The position numbers were made by a program, and so were the translations under genes. 64,000 nt of DNA from Antedon mediterranea (lineage: Eukaryota > Echinodermata > Crinoidea > Comatulida > Antedonidae). The stretch spans positions 15,036,101 through 15,100,100 of the forward strand of contig NC_092677.1 in assembly GCF_964355755.1 (NCBI RefSeq), in the 5' to 3' direction. Below are positions 37,301 through 58,900 of the stretch, one piece after another (positions within the stretch are counted from its first letter, which is position 1; each line of letters begins with the position of its first letter). The notes beneath the pieces were generated by a model. The model worked only from the letters and a program-made list of their open reading frames with translations. It had not been told where the DNA came from and made no database searches.

Positions 37301-37525
37301 TAACTAAAAGTTTTCTAAATAAAATTGCATACATTTTACTGCAGCAACTGCAGTAATTAATGATCCTTAGAGTCGGAATTAAAAGTTAAGAGTAGTTTAT
37401 TTAAAGAGATAATTAAATACCGACCTATGATAGATGTGGAATGAAGGAAGATGGATTAAAAACATACCTGCTAAACAAGCAGCAACAAAGAACAGTACCG
37501 AAAGGCAAACTTGGATGGTCGTCAT
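28303..37525 (-). CDS. Secreted multi-Frizzled-CRD array protein with FG-GAP/VCBS-like C-terminus
   Basis: Exons: 37525-37468 (signal peptide MTTIQVCLSVLFFVAACLA), 35903-35469, 35081-34713, 34361-33972, 33739-33383, 33162-32806, 32592-32236, 32127-31400 (broken, see separate entry), 31061-30261, 30053-29679, 29291-29132, 28866-28702, 28444-28303 (stop). Every domain exon starts and ends in phase 1. Without the broken exon the frame closes at 1321 residues. Each domain has the ten-cysteine Frizzled pattern, e.g. QCEPLTIPTC, YGCSPALKPFLCS-YAPSC, PPCRSFCE, DC, LNC, EEC. There are nine intact domains; exons 32127-31400 and 31061-30261 each encode two. The first domain is the most diverged (RCIDVPVEYC, FVCAAYFPGC). 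The last three exons carry repeats like WVDVQG--ANDYCR and WYVRDQNGDGRDDYCR, resembling FG-GAP/VCBS Ca-binding modules. No transmembrane segment is seen, so secretion is inferred. Wnt or lipid binding is plausible for the family but unproven. Confidence 0.88.
31400..32127 (-). pseudogene. Decayed double-Frizzled exon inside the array gene
   Basis: The acceptor (before 32127, GTGATAGCGGCACC) and donor (GCAG|GTAAAAC at 31400/31399) are both intact. The first domain has an in-frame TGA at 31978-31976, in the place where the next exon reads HQFYPLV. The second domain is fine through PCRNLCERE. It then loses the frame by a short deletion and reaches TGA at 31477-31475. In the frame that resumes (ECSQFTNEYSGC) there is also a TAG at 31460-31458. 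Exon length (728) does not fit the phase 1-1 rule that the other domain exons obey, which confirms net frame loss. Because its neighbours are all phase 1, skipping it restores a full frame. Confidence 0.85.
32236..34361 (-). repeat. Recent tandem duplications of single-domain Frizzled exons, period about 570-590 bp
   Basis: Exons ending at 32236, 32806, 33383 and 33972 are spaced 570, 577 and 589 bp and encode nearly the same domain. The 32806-33162, 33383-33739 and 33972-34361 exons are very close, and their introns also align (CATTATAATAG, CATCGTAGAGCCATGGCAATTTTCTACAAAAGTTA-type blocks in two of them). Exons 33383-33739 and 32806-33162 share a 9-bp loss that removes three residues (PNM or NML) from MMPNMLGQ, so they descend from one another. 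Confidence 0.85.
35904..37467 (-). other. Intron 1 of the Frizzled-array gene
   Basis: Flanked by CAG|GTATGT at 37468/37467 and TTCAG|GT at 35904/35903. It holds the second copy of the AATAATTTATT-CTTTTACAACAGTGGCAC repeat (37018-37090), a small hairpin CCATGGAGA-TCTCCATGG near 36325-36347 and ATT microsatellites; no coding exon is seen. Confidence 0.6.
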
Positions 37526-37604
37526 CTTCAAACGTCTGCTGAGTTTGGAGTCTGAATCTAGTTTGATTAAACTGGGTGATGACTTCTGTATAAATGCCAA
37601 GCCA

Positions 37605-37636
37605 AGCCAAACTGAGCCCTAGTGCCTGTTTTTATA
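37605..37636 (-). promoter_or_regulatory. TATA box and initiator of the Frizzled-array gene
   Basis: On the minus strand TATAAAAA spans 37636-37629, and an initiator-like CTCAGTTT follows near 37613. The ATG is about 105 bp downstream of the TATA. The spacing suggests transcription starts between about 37605 and 37613 and that the signal peptide exon is the first exon. Confidence 0.5.
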
Positions 37637-37639
37637 ACT

Positions 37640-39801
37640 TGAAGCAAGCAAAATACCCGCAAGTTAATAGGCTATTTTGTCCGGACTTGCTAAACAATGT
37701 CGCAGGTACAGACTTATTGCGACTAGTCCATGTAACGGAAGATGATCGAATGACACTCAGCGCCAGGTACTAGCTACTATTACCTTGACATCCTCCGCTT
37801 ACAGCATAATTTAACCTCCTGAACTACTGAGTATTATCGGATTTTAATGAACGGGACCTCACACATAGCATCTCCGGGCCTACCCACTCATCTCCAACAA
37901 ACCGGGCAATTCCGCGTAGGAGTTTCAATAATAATTTAAAAAAATGAAGATGCATAATAACACATTTTGTTATACATATATTATGAACATCCTATCCTCT
38001 GAAACTATGATTTTAACGTGCTTTTTAAATGTTTGTATATAAACTATATTAAACTATTTGTTCAGCACATAGGCTATAATTGTTTTTAACTGACAAGATT
38101 AACTGTACAATGTTTACCGACATTTATATTTGAAATAAAGGAAAGATTGATTTATTGATTAAATAATTGATTAATTGGTTGGTTGGTTGGTTGATTGATA
38201 AGTTCAACAAAAAGTTAGGCCTAATTATATTAAATCTATAATAATTCTCCCTCTCATATTCAATCCCTGTTTGTTTCTTCTGGATGGAAGCTGCAACCGG
38301 TTGGGGTTATTTAACATAAATTAGTTGACACGTCCTTCAAAAAGTATGTAATTTCATACTACAATGTATTAGAGGACAGGAAGTGGGCCTATTTATGCAT
38401 TGAAACATGCTGGTAAAAAAGACTGGAAAACTCATTAGTGGGTTACAGATTTCAGGATGTATAACTATAAGGGCCTATTTATAAAATATTGATATTAAGC
38501 AGAATTTCTTGGAAAAGGGAAATAGTTCATAATTTGTTTTGATATAATTTCATCGAGAAATCAGGGTTAGGGATAATAATAATATGCTGATTCCTACTAT
38601 TTTTTTTTCATTTTACGCCTATTAAAAAATAATAGCACGTGAACAATTTTCCTCATCAAGATTGTTTGTATGTGTTATTATTATTTGAAACAATCTCCTT
38701 TTGTGTAACTATTCTTGTGTCTTTCACTTTACTCCTCTTCATTTCCTTTCTCACGGTTCCTAATGTTATCCAGATAATCACAGCTCTTATCTGATCGATT
38801 AAAGATGCACTGTCATTCCCGTGCACTATACGAGGACTTATTTTAATTGCATTCATATATTATTAAATAATATTTTTAATGTCGGGGCTTTTCGTATTGT
38901 AAGTAAGCCACATTTTTGGCGGTGGTCTTTCAAATGTTCGACCGATCACGCCATCGTAAAAACAATAAAACCGTGAAACTAGTTTATCTCATCATTCCGT
39001 TGCTAGGCAACATTTGTAAATAAAATCCTGAGGCCCGGTTTTTTATTTATGTCATCTTGACTGTGCACTGTGGAGTAGACTTCAGTGTGTGTTAATTGTA
39101 TAGGTCAAGGTAGCATCGACGAGGTGGTATCGACGTACCAGTAGTTATTAATACTTTGTAAATCATAATCAATAATTTAACCATGACTTGATTTTATTTG
39201 ATGAATAAATCATCCAAAGGAATGGAGTTCGCATGTTACTGGGTAAGCTGCTACTTAGTGCATGTTTTAGTAAAAGCAACGACCATGCCATGGGTTTATA
39301 TAAAAACAATAAGGCTACAATAATGGAATAACCCTTACTCAATTATTCCTCTGTCATGTAGTCTTCTAGCGATTAAGCGATTCGGCTTATTAATATTGGT
39401 AGCAATTTTTGTGTCATACGTACTACTCCAGCTTTCGGTCGCGCTTGACTGCAATATAAAAACTGAAGATTTGGGCAAGTCTAACTGTCCGAGACATAAA
39501 AAAACAATATATGATCAGCAGACAAGGCACATTGATGTTTATTGTCGTCGTCAGGTGTAATACCGTACGGTAATAAATATTCAACATACTTTTGAAAGAA
39601 TTCAGAAAAATAATACTCAACACAGCATAAATTTGTGATTTCAATGATGCATTTTAATATAAAAAACAGTAATATCTTATTTTGTCTATTGCCTTATTTA
39701 AATCATTTAGTACCAGTAATAAATGGAATAGTCCAAAAATGAAATCGAATATTCTCAGGCGCATCAGTATGTAGCAATTAACTGACAAAATTTAAAGATG
39801 T
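37640..39801. other. No gene seen
   Basis: Intergenic, AT-rich, with a (GGTT)n run near 38180. The short frame at 38656-38856 has no splice or promoter support. Confidence 0.55.
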
Positions 39802-40344
39802 ATTGTCCCTTTGACTAAATCCCCCCCCCCCCCCCCCAAATTTTTTTTTTAATTTCGAAAAAAAAGTGGGTCATTTTGAAGTATCATAATAGTTATTAAC
39901 TTTCACCAAAAATTAGTCAAAAAAAAAATAATTTAACCGAAATACAGATGTTTTTTTGTTCAAAAAATAACTTTGACTTCCAGTCAAAGTTTTCAATCAA
40001 AACATATCCCATAATGCAATGCGCTTGTTTGGCTACTCTGTATGCATAATCATAAAACTTCCTCGCGATCTGTGTGAAAACACCTTCTCAACTGTGATGA
40101 GTTGTAAACAATCCTAATTAGCATCATGCATAATGCATACTCATGGTTTGAAATCTTTGTTTACTTTCGCTTGCGACGATTTCTCAGACGAAATGTAATC
40201 TAATTAATTTACCTGTTAATTACGTAAACTGTTGTTTTTGGCTCGAATTTTCGACTTAAAGTGAATAACTTTAATATTACTTTGATATGGCCAATTTAAA
40301 TTTAGAATATTTTTTTTTTCATTTTTTGTGTTTCAAGGGACAAT
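39802..40344. mobile_element. Probable MITE with TTGTCCCTT ends
   Basis: The left end TTGTCCCTTTGA (39803-39814) pairs with the right end TCAAGGGACAA (40333-40343). Just inside the left end is an 18-base C run followed by T and A runs. No coding frame. It lies immediately downstream of the first sulfotransferase-like gene and may contribute its 3' UTR. Confidence 0.55.
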
Positions 40345-40375
40345 TACTGATTGTAATTGCTCAATAGCCTAAAAA

Positions 40376-41200
40376 CTACACTGTTTCGTTTGCTAACATC
40401 TTATTGTAATGTTCAACAGCAACGGAGATGACCATCTTGAGCATTTCTGGAACTTCTTTGTTGGCGGAAGATTCTGTTGCTACAGACGGTACAAAGCAAC
40501 AGCTTTCAAGGGCTTTTTTGTAAATACCCGTCTTTTCGTTCAACATTGTCTTTGTTTTAGACACCCTCCAATTATCTCCGACACCCGGTTTCCAATGTAG
40601 AAGGTTTTCAGTAAATTCTAGGCCTACCTTGGTGCAAAACTTTCTCATGACAGCCTCCGAGTCTTCGATGAGGTCTTTTGTATCAATAACCATCGGGCTT
40701 TGGCCTAGAACAGTTTTTATATGTTCCATAAGTTTATACAGGTCAGTATAAGGACTGCCTGACAAATAATCTTCAATTGTAGTTTTCGCAGTGTTCCCGA
40801 CATCCGTAAACTTATTTTGTAATGCCATAGCTTTGGTCGCTATTACAATTGGATCCCGAATAAGAAAAACATGCGTGAAGCCTTTTGGTAGATATTCATA
40901 ATTGCCTGTTATTGCTATCGCACTATCTTTAGCAAACACGACGTCTTGTTCTGTGAAATCAGCCTCTAACATCCGTTGTACGTTTTTGTAGGTGTAGTAT
41001 GTTTCTACGCCGCATGGTAGGTCTTGTTCTGTTGTATTGTGCTTTCTATCAGGACCGTATAAATAGGCTGTGTGGAACGGTTCTTGAAAGACAACGCATT
41101 TATCCAAATTGGAGACTGCTTTAGTGAAAACCGTTGATAGACTTCTTGGCGATGTCCAGAACATAACTTTTATTGGTTTAGAAGAAGGCATCTTAGCCAT
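40376..41200 (-). CDS. P-loop sulfotransferase-like protein, copy A, 274 aa, intronless
   Basis: The protein opens with a 5'-phosphosulfate-type loop FWTSPRSLSTVFTKA (residues 14-28) and later has VFLIRDPI, which fits the 3'-phosphate-binding RDP motif of cytosolic-type sulfotransferases. It belongs to the branch often labelled, by old annotation transfer, as branched-chain aminotransferase-like; nothing here looks like an aminotransferase. The substrate is unknown. The full coding region is one exon and about 88% identical at protein level (about 34 differences by eye) to copy B 2.0 kb away on the same strand. No signal peptide or membrane segment, so cytosolic. A retroposed or intron-poor founder followed by tandem duplication is the simplest history. 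Confidence 0.8.
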   Translation of the reverse strand: MAKMPSSKPIKVMFWTSPRSLSTVFTKAVSNLDKCVVFQEPFHTAYLYGPDRKHNTTEQDLPCGVETYYTYKNVQRMLEADFTEQDVVFAKDSAIAITGNYEYLPKGFTHVFLIRDPIVIATKAMALQNKFTDVGNTAKTTIEDYLSGSPYTDLYKLMEHIKTVLGQSPMVIDTKDLIEDSEAVMRKFCTKVGLEFTENLLHWKPGVGDNWRVSKTKTMLNEKTGIYKKALESCCFVPSVATESSANKEVPEMLKMVISVAVEHYNKMLANETV

Positions 41201-41312
41201 ATTGATGTTAAAATAGAGTTATCTTTTATTAAATCGAAATTTCTGACAGAAACAGCTAACTTGACAAGGCCTAAGGTAATGTCCAAACACAATTATTCAT
41301 ATGCCACCAACA

Positions 41313-41347
41313 TTATAAATAGCTCTATCGATAGGAATACCTGGTAC
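41313..41347 (-). promoter_or_regulatory. Promoter of copy A: TATA plus conserved ATCGATA element
   Basis: Minus strand: GGTATTCCTATCGATA (complement of 41326-41342 region) lies just upstream of a TTTATAA TATA-like sequence (41313-41320), about 115 bp upstream of the ATG. The same ATCGATA/CCAGGTATT block occurs upstream of copy B. Confidence 0.45.
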
Positions 41348-41488
41348 CATTTCCTATTAAGTTACTATTTGTAATTTGTTGAAGGTACTGCAGTGGTTAT
41401 ACCTATCGTTAACAGAAGATAGTTTCATGTTTCATTGGTGCCATCGCGCGCCGGATTGCTCGTCGACGAAGGCACCAATCATCTTGTT

Positions 41489-41634
41489 AAGTTCTGTCTA
41501 GCCTACACTGTCAAACTTTATGTAACAAAAAATGTGATGTGCCCATATATTGACACGATGGTGTCATATCACTACCTTATTTGGGCACATTACACTTTTT
41601 TTGTCAAACTAGTTTGATAGTGTAGACATAGCTT
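41489..41634. mobile_element. MITE, GTCTACACTATCAAACTAG family, copy 1
   Basis: The ends AAGTTCTGTCTAGCCTACAC and GATAGTGTAGACATAGCTTT are inverted. The interior has CACTACCTTATTTGGGCACA and GTCAAACTAGTTTGATAG. Related copies are at 43561-43639, 48805-49012, 51625-51750 and 60701-60816. Confidence 0.75.
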
Positions 41635-41639
41635 TAGGA

Positions 41640-42420
41640 CTGCGTGTTTCGCGTGAATGGGTTCCTGAGTTCTTCGTATCATGTTTAAGGCTATACCAAC
41701 TTTAGGCCTAGGCCTAGTTGTTTCTAAGCAATGAAGTAAACCTAACACCAGTTTCTAAAGGTTATTTATTATCATGGATCAACTTTACACATAATGTACT
41801 ATTAGAGTTATATACATACTGTAGGCCTAGACATTAGAGTAAAAATTGAACTATCCCAAGCGCATGAAATAGATAAAAAACAGCTGTTGTTTTATATATA
41901 ACGCTTAAATGGTATATTTTTAGTATATTAAGTTGAAAAATGTTCTATACTTTCATCGGAAAGTCATCGCATACGATGATGACATCAAATATGGGTTGTA
42001 AATTAAAATTATACAGAGAAACATTTTTATTAAATTGAAAATGTTCACGTCTTTTAATATCTTACCGAATACATTAATTAAAGAAAACCAGTAAATAACA
42101 CGAAATAAAATAATCCACAAAGAAGAGTAAAAATGGAATATTCCTAAGCCAATAAAGCAAATGTATGCAAGTTAAAGTATCTTTTCCGTATCTAACCGCC
42201 AAATAGTTCGTATTCATCAATCCTCAAAAAGTTAAAGTACGTATAGGCTACAATTGTTCTTTTTATACACAATTTAAATTTGTAATTGTCACATTATAGT
42301 TAAAGAAATAAATTAGATTAGTCGTTAGTTAGGTTAACTTTGTTCGGTTTCGGTTGGATTAAACTTCTGTTCACACTGGACTTCTAATAGCAATGACGTT
42401 TTCCAATGGGCTAAGAAGAT
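41640..42420. other. Intergenic between the two sulfotransferase-like genes
   Basis: Contains two overlapping TAGGCCTA words near 41702 and no gene. Confidence 0.6.
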
Positions 42421-43245
42421 TTATACTGATTCGTTTGCTAACATCTTATTGTAATATTCAACGGAAACGGTAATGGCCATCTTAAAATGTTCCGGAATTT
42501 CTTTGTTGCCGGAAGAATCTGTTGCTACAGATGGTACAAAGCAACAGCTATCAAGTGCCTTTTTGTAAATACCTGTCTTTTCGTTCAACACTGTCTTTGT
42601 TTTAGACACCATCCAATTCTCTCCGACACCCGGTTTCCAATGTAGAAGGTTTTCAGTAAATTCTATGCCTACCTTGGTGCAAAACTTTCTCATGACAGCC
42701 TCCGGGTCTGCGATGAGATCTTTTGCATCAATAACCATCGGACTTTGGCCTAGAACAGTTTTTATATGTTCCATAAGTTTATACAGGTCAGTATAAGGAC
42801 TGCCTGACAAATAATCTTCCATTGTAGTTTTCGCCGTGTTCCCAACACCCGTAAATTTATTTTGTAATGCCATGGCTTTAGGTGCTATTACAATTGGATC
42901 CCGAATAAGAAACACATGCGTGAAGCCTTTTGGTAGATATTCATAATTGCCTGTTATTGCTATCGCACTATCTCTAGCAAACACGACGTCTTTTTCTGTG
43001 AAATCAGCCTCTAACATCCGTTGTACGTTTTTGTAGGTGTAGTCTGTTTCTACGCCGCATGGTAGGTCTTGTTCTGTTGTATTGTGCTTTCTATCAGGAC
43101 CGTATAAATAGGCTGAGTGGAACGGTTCTTGAAAGACAACGCATTTATCCAGATTGGAGACTGCTTTAGTGAAAACCATTGAGAGACTCCTAGGAGTTGT
43201 CCAGAACATAATTCTTTTTTGTTTTGAAGAATGCCTCTTTGACAT
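42421..43245 (-). CDS. P-loop sulfotransferase-like protein, copy B, 274 aa, intronless
   Basis: Same length and layout as copy A, with FWTTPRSLSMVFTKA as the phosphate-binding loop and VFLIRDPIVIAPKAM as the RDP segment. The first 12 residues differ most; the core (residues 40-200) is highly conserved. Substitutions include T to P directly after the RDPIVIA segment and Y to D at GVET(Y/D)YTYKN. No stop or frameshift. The start is the ATG matching copy A. Tandem origin is supported by shared upstream sequence as well as coding identity. Confidence 0.8.
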   Translation of the reverse strand: MSKRHSSKQKRIMFWTTPRSLSMVFTKAVSNLDKCVVFQEPFHSAYLYGPDRKHNTTEQDLPCGVETDYTYKNVQRMLEADFTEKDVVFARDSAIAITGNYEYLPKGFTHVFLIRDPIVIAPKAMALQNKFTGVGNTAKTTMEDYLSGSPYTDLYKLMEHIKTVLGQSPMVIDAKDLIADPEAVMRKFCTKVGIEFTENLLHWKPGVGENWMVSKTKTVLNEKTGIYKKALDSCCFVPSVATDSSGNKEIPEHFKMAITVSVEYYNKMLANESV

Positions 43246-43372
43246 TTTGATGTTTCAATTATTTGGAAAAGTAGAATATCTTTAATATAGGTTTCTGGTT
43301 GGAATGGTAAGTCAATTCAAAACTCCTGGCAGAAACATTAACTTGAAAAGTAATATTGACAGCTTAACATGA

Positions 43373-43413
43373 TTTTATAAAGGCCTACCTGTATCGATAG
43401 AAATACCTGGTAC
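43373..43413 (-). promoter_or_regulatory. Promoter of copy B: TATAAAAT and ATCGATA element
   Basis: Minus strand TATAAAATC (43380-43373) lies about 130 bp upstream of the ATG, preceded by CCAGGTATTTCTATCGATA (43392-43411 complement). The order and spacing match copy A, although here a TAGGCCT-containing insertion separates the two elements. Confidence 0.5.
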
Positions 43414-43560
43414 AGTACTATTTCCGTACTATATATTAAGTTACGTAGGCATAATTTTATAATACAATAATAATTCATTTTATCTTTTGTCTAGGTCTAT
43501 TACGGTTTCACGTTTCGTTTATGGCGCACTCGATATCGGATGCATGTCAAATTAAATAAC

Positions 43561-43639
43561 TTGACTATACTATCAAACTAGTTTGACAAAAAAGTGTTAT
43601 ATGACATTATCATGTCATATATAGGCACATCACATTTAG
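43561..43639. mobile_element. MITE fragment, GTCTACACTATCAAACTAG family
   Basis: Only one half is left: ACTATCAAACTAGTTTGACAAAAA, ATGACATTATCATGTCATAT and GGCACATCACATT. Its position relative to copy B matches that of the fuller MITE upstream of copy A, but the orientation is inverted, so it may be an independent insertion. Confidence 0.6.
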
Positions 43640-44764
43640 TTGTAAGTTGTTGCAAACAATTTCTATTGATCACACATCACATACATAAGTTTCCGCTTTT
43701 CATATTTTTTGTTTCTTATTCTTTCGTAATGTTGTAAAAAGCATAAAAAAAGAAAAAAAACGTATGGTAAACATTTTATCAGCTCACTATTAGGCCTCAG
43801 AAAAATGTGTTTTATTCAACTTACTTTCGCGATATTATCAAAATCCTTCACCGTATACCCACCAACCGATAACAATTTTCTGCGTTTTTTTCTTCATTTT
43901 CTTACGAAATGGTGAACTATTGAAAAAAAGGTTCTTCCATTTTTTTTATTCATGTTTTTTTCGTTGTGGTTATATTACACATTTTAAATCCATGAACATT
44001 TATCTGATTAAATGGTATTTATTCTAGTCCTCGAGCGCAGTAGCGCCTCCGAAATTAAAGCATGTAGCAGCTGAGGTTATTTTTATTTCATACGCATCCA
44101 TACTCTACAGCTCACTATGTCGGTCGGTTAGTTGGTAAACACTAACTTGAACACAGGATGGATATGTTTTTAGTGTCAAAGAAATGTTATCAGACACATA
44201 CGCAAATAAAAAAAAACCCATTCATTGGAACAATAGTTTATTTATTATACATTTTTTTAAGACCGTCACCTTACAAATAGAAGTACAGTGAGATAAATCT
44301 ATTTTTAAGTACAGACGGATGTTTGCCTTAATATTTAATTGTTTTACATAGAGAGTCGAGCCCAGTTTATGTGGTTCACGTAACCAGTTTTGATAGGCGA
44401 CCATACCAAAACCATAGTGCTTTAAAGTAGGCCATTTATTCTTTTCATCATCATATCTTTATTTTATTTGTTTTACTTTTACACATTTTTCACAAGTACA
44501 GTACAGTAATGCAGTGTAACATTTCTTTCATTATTGTATGTTGATATTCCAGAGATAAGCAATATAACATCACAAACATTATCATTTATGTTTATGTAAA
44601 AACTTTACCTATAAATAGATTTATATGCATTGTTTACTAAAACTACTACATATTTAATAGTGGTTTCATATTTTATTATTCTCATGGTTTCAATAATTGA
44701 TCAAAGTTCACATAAAAACACATGGTATGAGGTTGTTGCACGATAAAAGTTCTGAAAGCGTGAA
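43640..44764. other. Intergenic region and COPA 3' UTR
   Basis: A TTTATT at 44672-44677 (AATAAA on the minus strand) lies about 90 bp beyond the COPA stop and is the nearest poly(A) signal. Others are near 44463 and 44230. No gene is seen. Confidence 0.4.
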
Positions 44765-55687
<10,923 letters not shown>

Positions 55688-55784
55688 TTTATTTATGTTC
55701 GCATGTGTCTTTAAAATCTCAAATGCATGAAAATAACGTAATTTTACCAACTTTAACCCGGTGAGTATGTCTAAAAAAACCCAC

Positions 55785-55825
55785 CGATAATATCGCGAGA
55801 CACGTCACACACTTACACGTGAACT
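55785..55825 (-). promoter_or_regulatory. COPA promoter elements: TCTCGCGAT, TGACGTG, CACGTG
   Basis: About 100-140 bp upstream of the ATG the minus strand shows CACGTG (55821-55816), TGACGTG (55807-55801, the ATF6/CREB3/XBP1-type core) and GTCTCGCGATAT (the TCTCGCGA element of housekeeping promoters). Further CACGTC/ACGTGG words lie at about 55917-55945. These are motif matches only, but TGACGTG is apt for a secretory-pathway gene under CREB3/UPR control. Confidence 0.45.
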
Positions 55826-55929
55826 TATCAAAAGAGGGCGGTGTGTAACAAAAAAAACTCCGTCACAAAATATTATTTTTGCTGTCAAAAAAAAATAAGT
55901 TTCAAGTGTGTAACAACACGTCGGTGGCG

Positions 55930-58900
55930 ACTGAGCAAGTACGTGGAATATAAATAATGTTACATCACTGGATTTCTTTAAAATTATAACTAAACAATGG
56001 TATGTATTATCTTATAATAGTATAAAGTGTGTGTACTTTTATTTACTTAAATTTTACAATTGTATTTTTAGAGTTACAACAAAATATAAAATTGATCGGT
56101 TGATCGTCTGCTTCTGCAGTTGAGCACACCGTATGTACTTAGTCTAGTGTGATGCATGCCGCACAAAAGGAACAATGGATAGGTTACGCAACCTCCAGTC
56201 TGGAGGAATGTCTGCAGGGGCCTACATCCAGGGCCATATGGCTGTACTGTACTACGTCTGTTGTGTCTGTGTAATGAGCATCTTTTAGTCACTGACTGAT
56301 GATGTTGCCTATCCAACCTGTGCTTACAAAAGAGAGTGTCTCGGCTACAGTAGTACTTAGAGTGTACTGGTTCATCATCATCCTCATCTTGCCTTCATCA
56401 ATAAAAACAATTAATACTATGATGAAGAATCAAAGAGTAAACTATGAAATACTAAAGTTTGGACATCTCGGCTCATAGACATAGGTCGATTTACAATGCA
56501 AAAGTAGGCTTGATACCACTTTTAGACGCCCTGAGAAGTCTCAGTAGTAGATGTGCTACATTTGCGCGTGCACAAGGAATGTAATGATACACGCTACCGA
56601 AATTACTTAAAGTTTGCAAGTAAAAATTATTTATATTTATGATTATATACATGATTGCCGCTTTTTACTTTCACAAATTTGCACTAACTGTAATAGTCTA
56701 CTTCAGGAAAATGGGGTGATGTATCGTATTAATTAGCATCGTGTGGACGTTCATCCATAATTAATTTTTATTTCTGATGTAACTTTTCATCAGACTACAG
56801 TATCATAACTATACTATCATGTTAATTATTGGTTCAGTAGACCTATTGTCAAAGAACCTTGTTCTTATTTGCATTCAAAACAATAAACCAACTAATTTAT
56901 CTGTTGTAACCTTCAAACTATTTCACTCAAGAAACCTACAAGGTCCATTTAATAGGATCTTTACTTCAAGATATGCACAGAAAATAAATGGTAGCAAAAA
57001 TGAAACTAACAATTTACTATTACGTTTTTAGATACCGGTAGGCTTAATATGTACAGTAGTTATTCAACAATTTCTGCTACCTTTTCACAGTTGAACAATC
57101 CAGCAGCCTATGATATCAATATTATATTGATTCTTTAAAACCTTCTGTTCGAGTTTGCATTGCCATTAAATATTATGTATTGATTGATATTGTAAAATAA
57201 AAATGTATTTCAATGATAGGTATGGTGTTGTACGTGTGACACTTGTTTAACCCAAACACTTACAATTAATGCGGTTCAGACAACCTTTTGTCTTTGATAT
57301 TTCATTCATTCTTACAGTGAACATGAAGCATAATAGTTTAGGCCTATATGCATTGATGCCAAAATTATTCATTACTGCAACAAACAATTTACGTTATTAT
57401 GCAAAAAAAATGTATTTGCTGCAGTGATAATAGTAACAAAACTGCAGTAGAATACTTTTGACATGGTCCCTAAAGTAATTTATAAATTAAACATAGTTTT
57501 GGTTTCAGGTATTATAGGTTGATACTAAACACACCCATTTTTAAAATTATTATTACTATATGATATGATATTCACTATGTTTAGTGTGAATTCCTTACTG
57601 TATTTGAAAGACTACTGTTAACATTTTAAAGTTTTGTTTAATTCAAAATGTTACTTTTTTATAGTCTGGTAATTTCCAATCATTAAATCCCTATACTTCC
57701 TTTTTCAGTGTACAGAATTGACTCACTTAAAAAATATGTTTCTCAATAGTCACGTTACCTTTGGTAACAACTGTGTTTCTGACAGTAGATTACTACGTTG
57801 CTACGTTACGTTTAATAAATAAAACACTTTAGAACAAAATAAAAACAAATTGAGCTTGAGAAATATTTTTACCAAAGCATTGTGACCTTTGATTTTCGCC
57901 TTGAATATACCTACCTACTGCTACTATACAGATGAGTACAGTATGTGTGTCCAACCTGTATAAAATCCTTGAGTTTTGCATGATCTAATTTTAAAGATTA
58001 TTTTTAATTAGATTTGCAGAAAGAATAATTGGTTAACAAGTGTTTTTTTTATTCTGATAAAATTTCATATAGCAAAATTCCAGGATGAGGCACTTGATAC
58101 TTAGTATCCTAGTTATTAAAATAAAGAGTAGGAACAAAGAACAGGAAATCCCTGAGATACTGTAGTATAAATTATGTCTGTTTTTCCCAGGTTTGTATAC
58201 CACATCACCTTTTTTTTATTTAAAAAATAAATGTATTTAAAAACTGTTTACTGTTTTATAATAATGACTATTTACAATTTTAAGTTTTGTCTTGCAGCTC
58301 TAAAAAGCTCTATTTGTTGAAAAGTTTTAAGAGAAAGTCACAGAAGTTTTAGTTGGCTGATGAAAAATAATACAAGTAATTGGGTGCTCTGAACAAGCTT
58401 AAAATTATAAGCTTTTATGATAGAGAAGGGAATGTGAATTGCTCATTTGTTCATTTACTTTATTTTCCATAACAAAATATGTCAGAAAACGACCAATAGA
58501 TTTCGTAGTATCAAATGAGACCATAAATGAACAATGGTCTACAATAGATAAATTAGATGACATCATCAACTCCCTAATTATGTCACTGTCACCATTATCA
58601 CTAATGTCACTATCTATACTTACAAATACTGCTAATGTTGCTTAACACTACATGTATCTTATCATTATTTTATTTATTTAATCAAAGTGTAGTGCCCTTT
58701 ATCTTGTAATATTAATATTATTATTAGATAAGCCATTTCACAACTTACTGTTCAGTTTAGTGTATGTACATATTACCGTTTACCATACAGCTGACAGTGA
58801 TGTGATCTGTCTGTCATTCTGGAAAAAAAACTATGAATACCTTACAGAATATTATTATATTGGTTCCACCTTGGTTGGTTAATAGGACCTACTCATAACT

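Noticed and set aside
28303..37525. Several adjacent single-domain SFRP-like genes
   Set aside because: There is only one signal peptide and one stop, and all joins are phase-compatible with canonical splice sites, so one gene is simpler.
40376..43245. Calling the two intronless genes branched-chain aminotransferases
   Set aside because: Homologues are often labelled so, but the visible motifs (SPRSLS loop, RDP) are those of P-loop sulfotransferases; no PLP-lysine context is seen.
56074..56316. 80-codon minus-strand frame upstream of COPA
   Set aside because: No splice sites, no conserved motif, and composition similar to random; not reported as a gene.
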